From the NCBI RefSeq assembly GCF_048060115.1, contig NZ_JBHMIM010000043.1:1-64000 (forward strand): 64,000 nt of DNA, given 5' to 3'. Position 1 is the stretch's first letter; each line of letters starts with the position of its first letter. Position numbers and translations under genes: made by a program. Shown one piece after another: positions 25,498 to 35,156 of this stretch. The notes below the pieces were generated by a model. It made no database searches. It was not told where the DNA came from and saw only the letters and a list, made by a program, of their open reading frames with translations. This stretch comes from Micromonospora_E sp048060115. GTDB taxonomy: Bacteria; Actinomycetota; Actinomycetes; Mycobacteriales; Micromonosporaceae.

Positions 25498-25511
25498 CGC
25501 CCGGAACGCCG

Positions 25512-27506
25512 TCAGTTGCGGCCGGTGCCGGCCCGGCGGCCGTTACGGCCGTCACCGGTGACACTGTCACCGCCTAGGCCGGCGTCGGCCGTCGGGGCGT
25601 CAGCCGGATCGTCCAGGCCGGAGATCCAGCCGGTGATGTCGCGCGCCACGTCCTGCGCGGTCAGCCGCAGGTCGGCGAGGATCTGCGCCCGGCTGCCGTG
25701 CGGATGCCAGTCGGCCGGTACGCCGAGATCCCGCAGCGGCACCGGCACATCGGCGTCGCGCAGCGCCTTGGCGATGGCATCACCGACGCCGCCGGTGCGT
25801 ACCCCGTCCTCGACGGTGACCACCAGTCGGTGCCCGGCGGCGAGGTCGACCAGCTCGGCGGCGACCGGTCGGACCCAGCGCGGGTCCACCACGGTCACCC
25901 CGTAGCCCTGCTCGGCGACCCGGGCGGCCACGTCGACGCCCAACTTGCCGAACGCGCCGACGGCGACCAGCAGCACGTCGGCGCGGTCGGACTCGGTCAG
26001 CACGTCCACCGCGCCGACCCGGCGTACCGCCGGCAGGTCGGCCGCGACCGACCCGGTCGGGAACCGCACCACGGTCGGGCCGTCGTCGACGGCGACCGCC
26101 TCGCGCAGCTCCTCGCGCAGGGTGGCGGCGTCACGGGGGGCGGCGATCCGCAGCCCCGGTACCACCCCGAAGACCGACATGTCCCAGATGCCGTAGTGAC
26201 TGGGCCCGTCCGGCCCGGTCACCCCGGCCCGGTCCAGCACGAAGGTCACCGGCAGCTTGTGCATCGCCACGTCCAGCAGCACCTGATCGAACGCCCGGTT
26301 CAGGAAGGTCGCGTAGACCGCCACCACCGGATGCAGCCCGCCCATCGCCAGCCCGGCGGCCGACGTGGTGGCATGCTGCTCGGCGATGCCGACGTCGTAG
26401 ACCCGCTGCGGGTACTTGCGGGCCAGCGAGGCGATCCCGGTCGGCTCGGCCATCGCCGCGGTGATCCCGACGACGTCGGGGCGCTCGTCGGCGATCGCCA
26501 CCAGCTCGTCGGCGAAGACGTGGGTCCACTTCACCGCCGGCGCGGCCAGCAGCTTGCCGGTCGCCACGTCGAACGCGCTGCTCGGACCGTGCAGGCAGTC
26601 GGCCTCGTCGTCCTCGGCCGGCCGGTAGCCGTACCCCTTGCGGGTGACGACGTGCACGATCACCGGGGCGCCGAAGGTCTTGGCCCGGTGCAGCGCCGAC
26701 TCGACCGCGGCGAGGTCGTGCCCATCGATCGGGCCGACGTACTTGATCCCGAGATCCTCGAACATGGTCTGCGGGGCGACCGCGTCCTTGATGCCGCGCT
26801 TGACCGCGTGCAGCACCTCGTACATCGGCCGGCCCACCAGCGGCGTCGCCCCGAGCGACTCCTTGACCAGGTCGAGGACCTTCTCGTAGCCCGGGTTGAG
26901 GCGCAACGCGGCCAGGTGGTCGGCCAGTCCGCCGATGGTCGGCGCGTACGACCGGCCGTTGTCGTTGACCACCACGACCAGCGGGTTACGGGCCCCGGCG
27001 ATGTTGTTCAGTGCCTCCCAGCACATGCCGCCGGTCAACGCACCGTCGCCGACCACCGCGACCACGCTGCGCGCCTCACCCCGCAACGCGTACGCCTTGG
27101 CCAGACCGTCGGCGTAGGACAGAGCGGTGGACGCGTGCGAGTTCTCGATCAGGTCGTGTTCGCTCTCGGCCTGACTCGGGTAACCGGAAAGTCCACCGCG
27201 CTGGCGGAGCTGGTCGAACGCCGCCTGCCGGCCGGTGAGGATCTTGTGCACGTACGCCTGATGACCGGTGTCGAACAGGAATCGGTCCCGGGGCGAGTCG
27301 AAGACCCGGTGCATGGCGATGGTCAACTCCACCACCCCGAGGTTGGGCCCCAGGTGCCCGCCGGTACGGGAGACCTTGGCCACCAGAAAGTCACGGATCT
27401 CCGCGGCCAGTAGCGTCAGCTCCTCGGCGGAGAGCCGCTTGACGTCCTGCGGAGTGCGTACGGTGGCCAGCAAACGGCCGTCGGCTCCTGCCTCTGCCTG
27501 GCTCAA
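25512..27506 (-). CDS. dxs: 1-deoxy-D-xylulose-5-phosphate synthase
   Basis: About 664 aa, the thiamine-diphosphate enzyme that joins pyruvate and glyceraldehyde-3-phosphate at the entry of the MEP isoprenoid route. Seen: GHLGPNLGVVELTIAMH, DTGHQAYVHKILTGR, the ThDP motif VGDGALTGGMCWEALNN, and the transketolase pyrimidine domain ending GIAEQHATTSAAGLAMGGL. The start is chosen at TTG 27506 (GAGCGAAAG upstream) because the conserved protein begins about ten residues later at GRLLATVRTPQDVKRLS; ATG 27593 is an alternative. The next gene on the same strand follows 14 nt downstream. Confidence 0.94.
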   Translation of the reverse strand: MSQAEAGADGRLLATVRTPQDVKRLSAEELTLLAAEIRDFLVAKVSRTGGHLGPNLGVVELTIAMHRVFDSPRDRFLFDTGHQAYVHKILTGRQAAFDQLRQRGGLSGYPSQAESEHDLIENSHASTALSYADGLAKAYALRGEARSVVAVVGDGALTGGMCWEALNNIAGARNPLVVVVNDNGRSYAPTIGGLADHLAALRLNPGYEKVLDLVKESLGATPLVGRPMYEVLHAVKRGIKDAVAPQTMFEDLGIKYVGPIDGHDLAAVESALHRAKTFGAPVIVHVVTRKGYGYRPAEDDEADCLHGPSSAFDVATGKLLAAPAVKWTHVFADELVAIADERPDVVGITAAMAEPTGIASLARKYPQRVYDVGIAEQHATTSAAGLAMGGLHPVVAVYATFLNRAFDQVLLDVAMHKLPVTFVLDRAGVTGPDGPSHYGIWDMSVFGVVPGLRIAAPRDAATLREELREAVAVDDGPTVVRFPTGSVAADLPAVRRVGAVDVLTESDRADVLLVAVGAFGKLGVDVAARVAEQGYGVTVVDPRWVRPVAAELVDLAAGHRLVVTVEDGVRTGGVGDAIAKALRDADVPVPLRDLGVPADWHPHGSRAQILADLRLTAQDVARDITGWISGLDDPADAPTADAGLGGDSVTGDGRNGRRAGTGRN

Positions 27507-27657
27507 CTTTCGCTCCCAACTGCCCCGCGCGCCCTCATCCGGCGCGGAGCGTCCGTCCCGGCGGCGGTGCGCGCTCCGGCCTGCGCGCGACATCCGCCCA
27601 TGACCGGTGAGTCTATCGGGAACGCGCCGTCGCGCAGCCCGGCCGAACCCAGGGCGG

Positions 27658-28917
27658 TCACTGCTCAGCCGGTGGGTCAGGTGGGGTGAACAGGGCCACA
27701 CATTCGACATGCTGGGTCATCGGAAAGCAGTCGTAGCCGCGCAGCTGTGCCAACGTCCAGCCGAGTTCCCGGAAGGTACGCACGTCACGGGCGAGCGCGG
27801 CCGGATCGCAGGCGACGTAGGCGACAGCCCGGCGGGCCGCGGCGGCGATCGCGGTGACCACCCGGGCGCCCGCGCCGGCCCGTGGCGGATCGAGCACCAC
27901 CAGGTCGACCGGACCGGTGATCCGCCGCCGGGCGAGCGCCTGCTCCACCCGGGCCGCGACCACCTCGACCTGCGCCAGGTCGGCCAGGTTACGTCGGGCG
28001 GCGGCCACCCCTGGTCCGGCCGACTCGACCGAGGTGATCCGGCCGGTGGGACCGGTCCGGCCGGCGATCGCCGCGGCGAACAGGCCGGCGCCGCTGTAGA
28101 GGTCCCACGCCGACTCCCCCGGTGCCGGATCCAGCAACTCCAGTACGGCGTCGACGAGGGTGTCCGCCGCCGCCGGATGCACCTGCCAGAACGCCGTGGT
28201 CGGCAACTCGAAACGCCGACCGGCCGCGACCTGGGTCAGCTGGGCGTCGGCGGCGGCGGTCACCCGGGTATCGGCCGTCGGGCCGGGCAGCGCGGTGACG
28301 ACGACGTCACCGGTGCCGGAGGCGACCACTTCCACCGCGTCGACGCCGGGCCAGCGCCCGCCGGCCGGCGGCAGCACCGGCAGTTGCTGGATGGCCGGGT
28401 GGGCGATCAGGCAGCGGTCCACCGGGACGACCTCGTGGGAGCGGTGCTTGAGCAGCCCCGCCCGGTCGGCGGCGTCCACCGCGTACCGCACCCGGGTCCG
28501 CCAGCCGAGCGGCCCACCGGGCAGCGCCCGGACCTGTACGCCGAGCGCGTCGACCTGCGCCGCGCTCAGTCCGCCGAGCCGCAGCAGCTGCTCGCGGACC
28601 ACCGACTCCTTCCAGGCCAGCTGACCGGCGACGCCGACGTGTTGCAGGTCGCAGCCGCCGCAGCGGTCCGGGCCGGCGTACCGGCAGGGTGGGGTGACCC
28701 GCTCGGGCGCGGGCTCCAGCACCGCCACCGCGTCGCCGCGCAGGAAGCCCCGGTGGACCTCGGTGATCTCGACGGTGACTACCTCGTCCGGCAGCGCGTG
28801 CCGGACGAAGACCACCTGCCCGTCCACTCTGGCCACGCAGTGCCCGCCGTGTGCCACCGCGCCGACCCGCACCGTCGTGCGGTCGCCTTCGGCCAGCGGC
28901 CCCGCCGCGGCCGTCAC
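27658..28917 (-). CDS. TrmA/RlmD-like RNA 5-methyluridine methyltransferase
   Basis: A 419-aa SAM-dependent RNA methylase. An N-terminal TRAM domain (residues about 10-70) binds RNA; a cysteine cluster CRYAGPDRCGGCDL resembles the Fe-S ligands of RumA/RlmD. The catalytic domain has DLYSGAGLFAAAIAG (SAM motif), LDPPRAGAG, and the nucleophile in VAYVACDPAALARDV; the end HVECVALF is the conserved tail with the proton-abstracting glutamate. Target position, in tRNA or 23S rRNA, cannot be told. It overlaps the upstream permease gene by 4 nt. The Rv2689c position next to an APC permease is conserved. Confidence 0.9.
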   Translation of the reverse strand: MTAAAGPLAEGDRTTVRVGAVAHGGHCVARVDGQVVFVRHALPDEVVTVEITEVHRGFLRGDAVAVLEPAPERVTPPCRYAGPDRCGGCDLQHVGVAGQLAWKESVVREQLLRLGGLSAAQVDALGVQVRALPGGPLGWRTRVRYAVDAADRAGLLKHRSHEVVPVDRCLIAHPAIQQLPVLPPAGGRWPGVDAVEVVASGTGDVVVTALPGPTADTRVTAAADAQLTQVAAGRRFELPTTAFWQVHPAAADTLVDAVLELLDPAPGESAWDLYSGAGLFAAAIAGRTGPTGRITSVESAGPGVAAARRNLADLAQVEVVAARVEQALARRRITGPVDLVVLDPPRAGAGARVVTAIAAAARRAVAYVACDPAALARDVRTFRELGWTLAQLRGYDCFPMTQHVECVALFTPPDPPAEQ

Positions 28918-30956
28918 GGCTCACCCCGCTCGGTCCCGACGGCGTCGGCGGGGTCCCGGGTGTCGTCGGGCACCGGCCGGGGGCCACGGGCCGGGCCCCG
29001 GCTGAGTGACTCGTCGTAGCGGGCCAGGTTCCGGTTGGCGCTCGACGCCAACTGCCACGGCACACTGGTCACCATCACCCCGGGCTCGAACAGCAGACGG
29101 CCCTTGAGCCGCAACGCGCTCTGATTGTGCAACAGGTTCTCCCACCAGTGGCCGACGACGTACTCGGGAATGAAGACGGTGACCACGTCGCGTGGCGCGT
29201 CGCGGCGCACCGACTTGACGTAGTCGATGATCGGCCGGGTGATCTCGCGGTACGGCGAGTCGACCACGGTCAACGGCACCGGCAGGCCACGGCGGTCCCA
29301 CTCGGCCTGCACGGCGCGGGTGTCCGCGTCGTCCACCCGTACCGTTAGCGCGGCCAGCGTGTCGGGCCGGGTGGCCTGCGCGTACGCCACCGCCCGCAGC
29401 GTCGGCAGGTGCACCTTGCTGACCAGCACGATCGCGTGGTTACGGGCCGGCAGCACCGGTCGGCCCTCGGCCGGCGTCAGCTCCCGGGCGATCGTGTCGT
29501 AGTGCCGCCGGATCGCCTGCATCAGGGCGTAGACGACCGACATCGCGGCGATGGCGATCCAGGCACCGAGGGCGAACTTGGTGACCAGCACCACGACCAG
29601 TACCGCGCCGGTCAGCGTCATGCCGAAGCCGTTGATCGCCCGGGAACGGTGCATCCGGCGGCGTACGGCCGGATCACGTTCGGTGCTCAACCGCCGGTTC
29701 CAGTGCCGCAGCATGCCCGCCTGCGACAGCGTGAACGACACGAACACCCCGACGATGTAGAGCTGGATCAGCCGGGTCAGTTCGGCCTGCAGCACGACCA
29801 TCAGCACGATCGCGAAGGCGGCCAGGAACAGAATGCCGTTGCTGAACGCCAGCCGGTCACCCCGGGTGTGCAACTGGCGCGGCAGGTAGCGGTCCTGGGC
29901 GAGGATCGACCCGAGCACCGGGAAGCCGCTGAACGCGGTGTTCGCGGCGAGGAACAGGATCAACGCGGTCACCCCGGCGACCAGGAACAGCAGCACGCCG
30001 GGACCGAAGACCGTCTCACCCAGCTGGGCCACCACGGTCTTCTGTACGTACCCGGCCGGCCCGGATTCGATCTGCACGGCCGGGTCCTCCACGAACTGCA
30101 GCCCGGTGGCCTGGGCCAACCAGATGATCCCGGCGATCATGGTCACCGACAGGGAGCCGAGCAGCAGCAGCGTGGTGGCGGCGTTGCGACTCTTCGGCGG
30201 TTTGAACGCCGGTACGCCGTTGGAGATCGCCTCCACCCCGGTCAGCGCGGCGCAGCCCGACGAGAAGGCGCGCAGCAGCAGGAACGCCATCGCGAAGCCG
30301 GTCATGTCGACCCACTCGGCGCTGACCACCAGGTCCGCGCTGGGGGCCCGCAGATCGTGGCCGAGGACGAAGATCCGGATCAGGCCGGTGGCGATCACCG
30401 CGCTGATCACGATGATGAACCCGTACGTGGGGACGGCGAACATCCGCCCCGACTCGCGTACGCCGCGCAGATTGAGCGCGGTGAGTGCGACGATCGCGGC
30501 GACCGCCACCACGACCTTGTGGTCGGCGACGAACGGCACCACCGAGCCGAGGTTCGCCACCCCGGCGGCGACCGAGACGGCGACGGTCAGCACATAGTCG
30601 ATCAGCAGCGCGCTGGCCACGCCGACGCCGAACCGTGGACCGAGGTTGACGCTGGCCACCTCGTAGTCCCCGCCGCCGGACGGGTAGGCGTGCACGGTCT
30701 GCCGGTAACTGGCCACCACGGTGACCATGACCACGGCGACCGCGAGGGTCACCCACGGCGAGTAGGCGAACGAGGCGGCGCCAGCGATGGAGAGCGTCAG
30801 CAGGATCTCGTCCGGCGCGTACGCGACCGACGACAGCGCGTCGGAGGAGAACACCGGCAGCGCCACCCGCTTGGGCAGCAGGGTGTTCTGCAACCGGTCG
30901 GACCGAAAGGGCCGGCCCAGCAGCAGGCGTTTGATCAGGGAGGTGGGACTGGCCAC
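28914..30956 (-). CDS. APC-superfamily amino-acid permease
   Basis: About 680 aa with roughly 12 transmembrane helices in the first 460 residues and a ~200-residue soluble C-terminal domain. Conserved opening: LLPKRVALPVFSSDALSSVAYAPDEILL, which contains the unwound substrate-binding helix of APC transporters; TGVEAISNGVPAFKPPKS is another signature. The start is set at GTG 30956 (MASPTSLIKRLLLG) by comparison with the family; a longer frame to 31022 exists. The substrate is unknown. The gene is divergent from ceoB/ceoC and coupled to the TrmA-like methylase, as in mycobacteria (Rv2690c). Confidence 0.9.
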   Translation of the reverse strand: MASPTSLIKRLLLGRPFRSDRLQNTLLPKRVALPVFSSDALSSVAYAPDEILLTLSIAGAASFAYSPWVTLAVAVVMVTVVASYRQTVHAYPSGGGDYEVASVNLGPRFGVGVASALLIDYVLTVAVSVAAGVANLGSVVPFVADHKVVVAVAAIVALTALNLRGVRESGRMFAVPTYGFIIVISAVIATGLIRIFVLGHDLRAPSADLVVSAEWVDMTGFAMAFLLLRAFSSGCAALTGVEAISNGVPAFKPPKSRNAATTLLLLGSLSVTMIAGIIWLAQATGLQFVEDPAVQIESGPAGYVQKTVVAQLGETVFGPGVLLFLVAGVTALILFLAANTAFSGFPVLGSILAQDRYLPRQLHTRGDRLAFSNGILFLAAFAIVLMVVLQAELTRLIQLYIVGVFVSFTLSQAGMLRHWNRRLSTERDPAVRRRMHRSRAINGFGMTLTGAVLVVVLVTKFALGAWIAIAAMSVVYALMQAIRRHYDTIARELTPAEGRPVLPARNHAIVLVSKVHLPTLRAVAYAQATRPDTLAALTVRVDDADTRAVQAEWDRRGLPVPLTVVDSPYREITRPIIDYVKSVRRDAPRDVVTVFIPEYVVGHWWENLLHNQSALRLKGRLLFEPGVMVTSVPWQLASSANRNLARYDESLSRGPARGPRPVPDDTRDPADAVGTERGEP

Positions 30957-31131
30957 AACCGCTAAGGGTACGGCGGCCCGCCGGCCGGTGAATCCGGGTG
31001 GCTGATCACGCGCCCCGGGCACCCGCGCGGTACGGTCGGCGGCGGCAACCAGCCGCGACGTGGCAGGCTGGCAGGCCAGCGCGTGTCCAGCTTGGCACGT
31101 ACCCGACGCATCGCCCTGCGGGAGGCTTCAG

Positions 31132-31797
31132 GTGCACGTCGTGATCATGGGTTGTGGCCGAGTCGGGTCCACCCTGGCACACAACCTGCAGGACCGTGGC
31201 CACTCGGTGGCGGTGATCGACCAGGACCCCAACTCGTTCCGCCGGCTACCGGCCGACTTCGCCGGCGTGACGGTCACCGGCACCGGTTTCGACCGGGAGG
31301 TGCTGCAGTCAGCCGGGATCGAGCGGGCGGACGCGTTCGCGGCGGTCTCCAGCGGCGACAACTCGAACATCATCTCGGCCCGGCTGGCCCGCGAGACGTA
31401 CGGCGTCTCCCGGGTCGCCGCCCGCATCTACGACCAGCGCCGGGCCGAGGTCTACGAACGTCTGGGCATTCCGACGGTGGCGACGGTGCGCTGGGCGGCC
31501 GACCGGATGCTGCGGCATCTGATCCCCGAGGGCAACGTGGAGATCTTCCGCGATCCGACCAGCACGGTGTCGATCATCGAGGTGCCGTTGCACCGCGAGT
31601 GGGTCGGCCGCCCGCTCAAGGCGTTGGAGAGCGTCGTCGGCACCCGGGCCGCGTACCTGATGCGGTTCGGGATCGGCACGCTGCCGAGCGCGACGACGGT
31701 GCTACAGGAGGGCGATCAGGTGTTCATGCTGGTCACCGACGACATCGCGGACGCGGTGACGCTGCGGGCCAGCAGCCTGCCGGAAGGAGCACGCTGA
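31132..31797 (+). CDS. ceoB: TrkA-type K+ uptake regulator, first subunit
   Basis: A 221-aa cytoplasmic RCK protein. The N-terminal NAD(H)-binding fold reads VVIMGCGRVGSTLAHNL followed by VAVIDQDPNSFRRL; the C-terminal TrkA-C domain begins around residue 140 (VSIIEVPLHREWVGRPLKAL). It forms the gating ring of a Trk potassium uptake channel with the next gene product. GGAGG is 7 nt before GTG 31132. It precedes ceoC by one base, and the pair faces the APC permease, an arrangement known from mycobacteria. Confidence 0.92.
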   Translation: MHVVIMGCGRVGSTLAHNLQDRGHSVAVIDQDPNSFRRLPADFAGVTVTGTGFDREVLQSAGIERADAFAAVSSGDNSNIISARLARETYGVSRVAARIYDQRRAEVYERLGIPTVATVRWAADRMLRHLIPEGNVEIFRDPTSTVSIIEVPLHREWVGRPLKALESVVGTRAAYLMRFGIGTLPSATTVLQEGDQVFMLVTDDIADAVTLRASSLPEGAR

Positions 31798-31798
31798 C

Positions 31799-32500
31799 AT
31801 GCGGGTCGCCATCGCGGGTGCCGGCAACGTCGGCCGGTCCATCGCACAGGAGCTGATCGGCAACGGTCATCAGGTGACGCTCTTCGAACGAAATCCGGCG
31901 ATGGTCCTGGCCGAGCGGGTGCCGGAGGCCACCTGGATCCTGGCCGACGCCTGCGAGGTCGCCAGCCTGGAAGACGCCGAGCTGGCCACTTTCGACGTGG
32001 TGGTGGCCGCCACCGGCGACGACAAGGTCAACCTGGTGGTGTCGCTGCTGGCCAAGACGGAGTTCAGCGTCCCCCGGGTGGTGGCCCGGGTGAACCGGGC
32101 CGAGAACGAGTGGTTGTTCACCGAACAGTGGGGCGTCGACGTCGCGGTCAGCAAGCCGCGGGTGATGGCGGCGCTGGTCGAGGAGGCCGTCACCGTCGGG
32201 GACCTGGTCAGGTTGATGACCTTCCGTCAGGGCGAGGCGAACCTCGTGGAGATCACCTTGCCGGCCGACGCCCCACACGTGGGGCACGCCGTGCACACGG
32301 TGCCGTTGCCGCGCGACTCCGCCCTGGTGGCGATCGTACGGGGCAAACGGGTGCTGGTCCCTGGCCCGGACGATCCGCTCGAGCCGGGCGACGAACTCGT
32401 CTTCGTCTGCACGGCGGAGGTCGAGGACGACGTACGAACGGTGGTCCTGGGTGCCGACAGCGTGGAGCGCACCCGGCGGGCCGGTCAGCCGCAGGAGTGA
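31799..32500 (+). CDS. ceoC: TrkA-type K+ uptake regulator, second subunit
   Basis: A 233-aa paralogue of the preceding protein with NAD-binding RVAIAGAGNVGRSIAQEL and the C-terminal TrkA-C domain (GEANLVEITLPADAPHVGHA, ELVFVCTAEVEDDV). GGAAGGAG ends 7 nt before the ATG and overlaps the end of ceoB. The two adjacent genes probably form a hetero- or double-copy RCK assembly. No Trk membrane subunit gene is present in the window, so its partner is elsewhere. Confidence 0.92.
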   Translation: MRVAIAGAGNVGRSIAQELIGNGHQVTLFERNPAMVLAERVPEATWILADACEVASLEDAELATFDVVVAATGDDKVNLVVSLLAKTEFSVPRVVARVNRAENEWLFTEQWGVDVAVSKPRVMAALVEEAVTVGDLVRLMTFRQGEANLVEITLPADAPHVGHAVHTVPLPRDSALVAIVRGKRVLVPGPDDPLEPGDELVFVCTAEVEDDVRTVVLGADSVERTRRAGQPQE

Positions 32501-32522
32501 GCGCCGCCGGCCTCGGGCCCCG

Positions 32523-33284
32523 TCAGGCCGAGGTGGCCAGCAGCGGAGGGGCGTCGTCGCGCTGCCGGTTGACCCGACGCACCACCCAGATGGTGATCGC
32601 CAGCAGCAGCGCGTACGGCGGGTAGCCCAGCAGCAACCGCGACACACCGAGCGCGGTCCCCATCGACGCCACGTAGAAACCGGCCTGCACGCCGACCTTG
32701 AGCAACCACACCACGCCCCACAGCACGGTGAGCCGGTTGAAGGTACGGATCAGTACCGGGTCGGTGCGCCACTCGGACCGCCCGCCGGCGGCGAGCACCG
32801 ACCAGATCCAGCCGACCAGCGGCTGGCGGATCACCACCGAACCGAGCAACGCCAGCCCGTAGCCGATGCCGTAGAGGATGCCGGGCAGGTAGAAGTCGCG
32901 CTCATCGCCGGTGCGCCAGGCGAGCAGCGCGCCGATGCCGATGCCGAACAGTCCGTTTACCGCGTGCCGGATCGGACGCCGTTGCAGCAGGCGGACCACG
33001 GCGATACCGACGGCCACCCCGACGGCGGCCCAGAGGGCGACCGTCAGGGCCCAGATGACGTTGCAGACGACGAAGACCGCGATCGGCACACTGGACTCGA
33101 CGAGTCCGCGCCAACCGCCGAGCTGCTCGGCCATCTGCTCGGTGATGCTCGGCAGACGTTCCTCGTCGTCGTCGGGTGCCCCGGGGGTGGCGCTGGTCGC
33201 CCCGGACTGGTCGGTCCATCGCGGGTCACCGGCGCGCTGCGGCGCGCCGGTGGTGGTTTCTGGCTGGCCAGGGGTCATCGGCAC
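32523..33284 (-). CDS. DUF3159 membrane protein
   Basis: A 253-aa actinobacterial integral membrane protein with about six to seven hydrophobic helices, preceded by a ~45-residue polar Pro/Thr-rich tail. The segment LPSITEQMAEQLGGWRGLVESSVPIAVFVVCN is typical of DUF3159, and YPPYALLLAITIWVVRRV closes the last helix. Function unknown. Two start codons (residues 1 and 3) are equivalent. Convergent with ceoC; upstream lies the OB-fold protein on the same strand, matching the Rv2693c-Rv2694c order. Confidence 0.85.
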   Translation of the reverse strand: MPMTPGQPETTTGAPQRAGDPRWTDQSGATSATPGAPDDDEERLPSITEQMAEQLGGWRGLVESSVPIAVFVVCNVIWALTVALWAAVGVAVGIAVVRLLQRRPIRHAVNGLFGIGIGALLAWRTGDERDFYLPGILYGIGYGLALLGSVVIRQPLVGWIWSVLAAGGRSEWRTDPVLIRTFNRLTVLWGVVWLLKVGVQAGFYVASMGTALGVSRLLLGYPPYALLLAITIWVVRRVNRQRDDAPPLLATSA

Positions 33285-33324
33285 CGTCTTTCGTCTTCGG
33301 CGGCACCGGCCGTCGCCGACCAGC

Positions 33325-33705
33325 TCACCGGTGAGTTTCCAACTCGTAGTGCGGGTTGTAGATCACCTTACGGTCGTCGCGGACCGCGACCCGGCCACGA
33401 GCGGTCAGCTGGCGGCCGGGCTCGATGCCGGCGATCCGCCGGCGACCCAGCCAGACCAGGGTGACGACGTCGCTGCCGTCGTACAGGTCGGCTTCGAGGG
33501 TCGGCAGGTTGGTGCGCGGGCAGTAGACGACGGTACGCAGCCGGCCGGACACCGACACCACCTCGCCGCGGTGACACTGCCCGGCGGGGACGGAGCCGCA
33601 CTCGGCGCTCTCCCGCTGAAGTTGCTCGGCGTCGAGCTCGTCCTCGGTCGCCGCCAGCCGGCGTAGGAACCGGCGCAGCGACGGACGGTGCTCATCGATC
33701 GCCAT
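33325..33705 (-). CDS. OB-fold nucleic-acid-binding protein
   Basis: A 126-aa protein with an N-terminal helix (SLRRFLRRLAATEDELDAEQ) and an OB-fold (GEVVSVSGRLRTVVY, EADLYDGSDVVTLVWLGRRR, GIEPGRQLTARGRV). It resembles the RecG-wedge-like or ssDNA-binding OB domains annotated in actinobacteria. ATG 33705 (MAIDEHRPSL) is chosen over the earlier in-frame start because the upstream part is low-complexity. Role in DNA or RNA binding is inferred from the fold only. Confidence 0.8.
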   Translation of the reverse strand: MAIDEHRPSLRRFLRRLAATEDELDAEQLQRESAECGSVPAGQCHRGEVVSVSGRLRTVVYCPRTNLPTLEADLYDGSDVVTLVWLGRRRIAGIEPGRQLTARGRVAVRDDRKVIYNPHYELETHR

Positions 33706-33830
33706 GACCGGCTGTCCCTCCCCCGGTGCCGCTGGTGCCACCCGGACCCACCGTCTTCGAGCAGGTCCCGTCCAAGGGTACGCCGTGCCGGAGCCCGGCT
33801 GAACAGCAGAGCGCGTCGCGCGGGCAGGTG

Positions 33831-34475
33831 TTACCGAGTCCCGGCCTCGGGTGGGCGACCGGCCTGTTCGGCGACCTCCCGGGGCAGGCGCAGTGGCAGC
33901 GGCTCGCGTACCGGCTTGGCGTCCTGGCCGCGATCGACCACGAGTCCGTGCAGCACGTCCGCGAGCGGTCCGGCCGCCTCCGGCTGGGTGGCGGCCAGCC
34001 CCTGGTAGAGGCCGCGGACCATCCAGCGGGGGCCGTCCACCCCGACGAACCTGAGGTCGGTGTGGCCGTCCGGGGTCCGCACCTGGGCGATCAGTTCCGG
34101 CCCGTACTCACCGGCGACCTCCTGCACGGTGGCGCCGTCGCGGCGCAGCGACTCGGCGATCTCGGCGCGTACCTCGTCCCAGATGTCCGCGCTGCGGGGT
34201 GCCGCGAAGACACCGAGCTGCAGCGCGCTGCCCCGGTTGGCGAGGACGACCTGTTGGATCACCCCTTCGGGGTTGGCCTGCACCCGGACCTCGACCCCCT
34301 CGATCGCGGGAATCTGCAGGCTGCCCAGATCGAGCCGGCGGACGCCGGGCGGGGCCACGGTCACGTCGTACGGGCCGACCGACGGTTCCAAGGCAGCCGC
34401 CGCCTCGTTCGTGTCGAGTTCGGCCTGCTCGTTCCTGGAGTGCCGGCCGCGCCCGCGGCCGCGGGAGAAGACCAC
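33831..34475 (-). CDS. DUF3710 family protein
   Basis: A 214-aa actinobacterial protein of unknown function. The first ~20 residues are basic (MVFSRGRGRGRHSRNEQ), then VGPYDVTVAPPGVRRLDLGSL, LQLGVFAAPRSADIWDEVR and RFVGVDGPRWMVRGLYQG form the conserved DUF3710 domain. It lies immediately downstream of dut on the same strand (71 nt gap), the same order as Rv2696c-Rv2697c. Confidence 0.9.
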   Translation of the reverse strand: MVFSRGRGRGRHSRNEQAELDTNEAAAALEPSVGPYDVTVAPPGVRRLDLGSLQIPAIEGVEVRVQANPEGVIQQVVLANRGSALQLGVFAAPRSADIWDEVRAEIAESLRRDGATVQEVAGEYGPELIAQVRTPDGHTDLRFVGVDGPRWMVRGLYQGLAATQPEAAGPLADVLHGLVVDRGQDAKPVREPLPLRLPREVAEQAGRPPEAGTR

Positions 34476-34545
34476 GTTGCCAACCTTCCGTGTGCGCTGT
34501 CGCTGGTACGGCCAGTCTGGCCGGGTACCAGCGGAGTATGGGCTG

Positions 34546-35088
34546 TCAGCGGGCTGCCGGCCCGCCCGGGGCCGGGTCGGGCTGGCCGGGCACGGCGACC
34601 GCGCCGTCCGGCGGCGGGACCAGCTCCGCCGCGACCAGACCGGTGTGACCGCCGGTCGAACCGTGACCGGCTGAACCCCGTACCGAGTCAGGCAACTCGT
34701 CGACAGCGCAAAACTCTGCTTCTTCGACGCGTTGTATCACAAGTTGGGCGATCCGGTCACCTCGGGAGATCTTCGCCGACCGCGCCCCGTCGTGGTTGAT
34801 CAGGTTCACCAGGATCTCGCCCCGGTAGCCGGCGTCGACCGTACCGGGCGCGTTCAACACCGTCACACCCAACCTGGTCGCCAGGCCGGACCGCGGATGC
34901 ACCAGCCCGACGTGACCGGCCGGCAGCGCGATCGCCACCCCGGTCCGCAGCAGCGCCCGCGCGCCCGGCGCCAACTCGGCGTCCTCGGCGGCGAACAGGT
35001 CGGCCCCGGCGTCGCCCGGGTGGGCGTAGGCGGGCAACGGCAATCCCGGATCGAGCTGGCGCACCAGCACCCGTACCGTGTCGGCCAC
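34546..35088 (-). CDS. dut: dUTP diphosphatase
   Basis: A 180-aa trimeric dUTPase that hydrolyses dUTP to dUMP and limits uracil in DNA. Motif 1 AHPGDAGADL, motif 2 HPRSGLA, motif 3 GTVDAGYRGEI (catalytic Asp), motif 4 RGDRIAQLVIQR, motif 5 RGSAGHGSTGGH, where a histidine stands in the place usually held by phenylalanine that stacks on the base. The last 25 residues are Pro/Ala-rich. GTG 35088 has GGGGGAG upstream. Divergent from DUF3093. Confidence 0.94.
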   Translation of the reverse strand: MADTVRVLVRQLDPGLPLPAYAHPGDAGADLFAAEDAELAPGARALLRTGVAIALPAGHVGLVHPRSGLATRLGVTVLNAPGTVDAGYRGEILVNLINHDGARSAKISRGDRIAQLVIQRVEEAEFCAVDELPDSVRGSAGHGSTGGHTGLVAAELVPPPDGAVAVPGQPDPAPGGPAAR

Positions 35089-35156
35089 GACTCCCCCTCT
35101 TCGTTCGGGCAGCCTGCCGGACACCCGCCGCGACGCTGACCGTACCCTCGGACAGC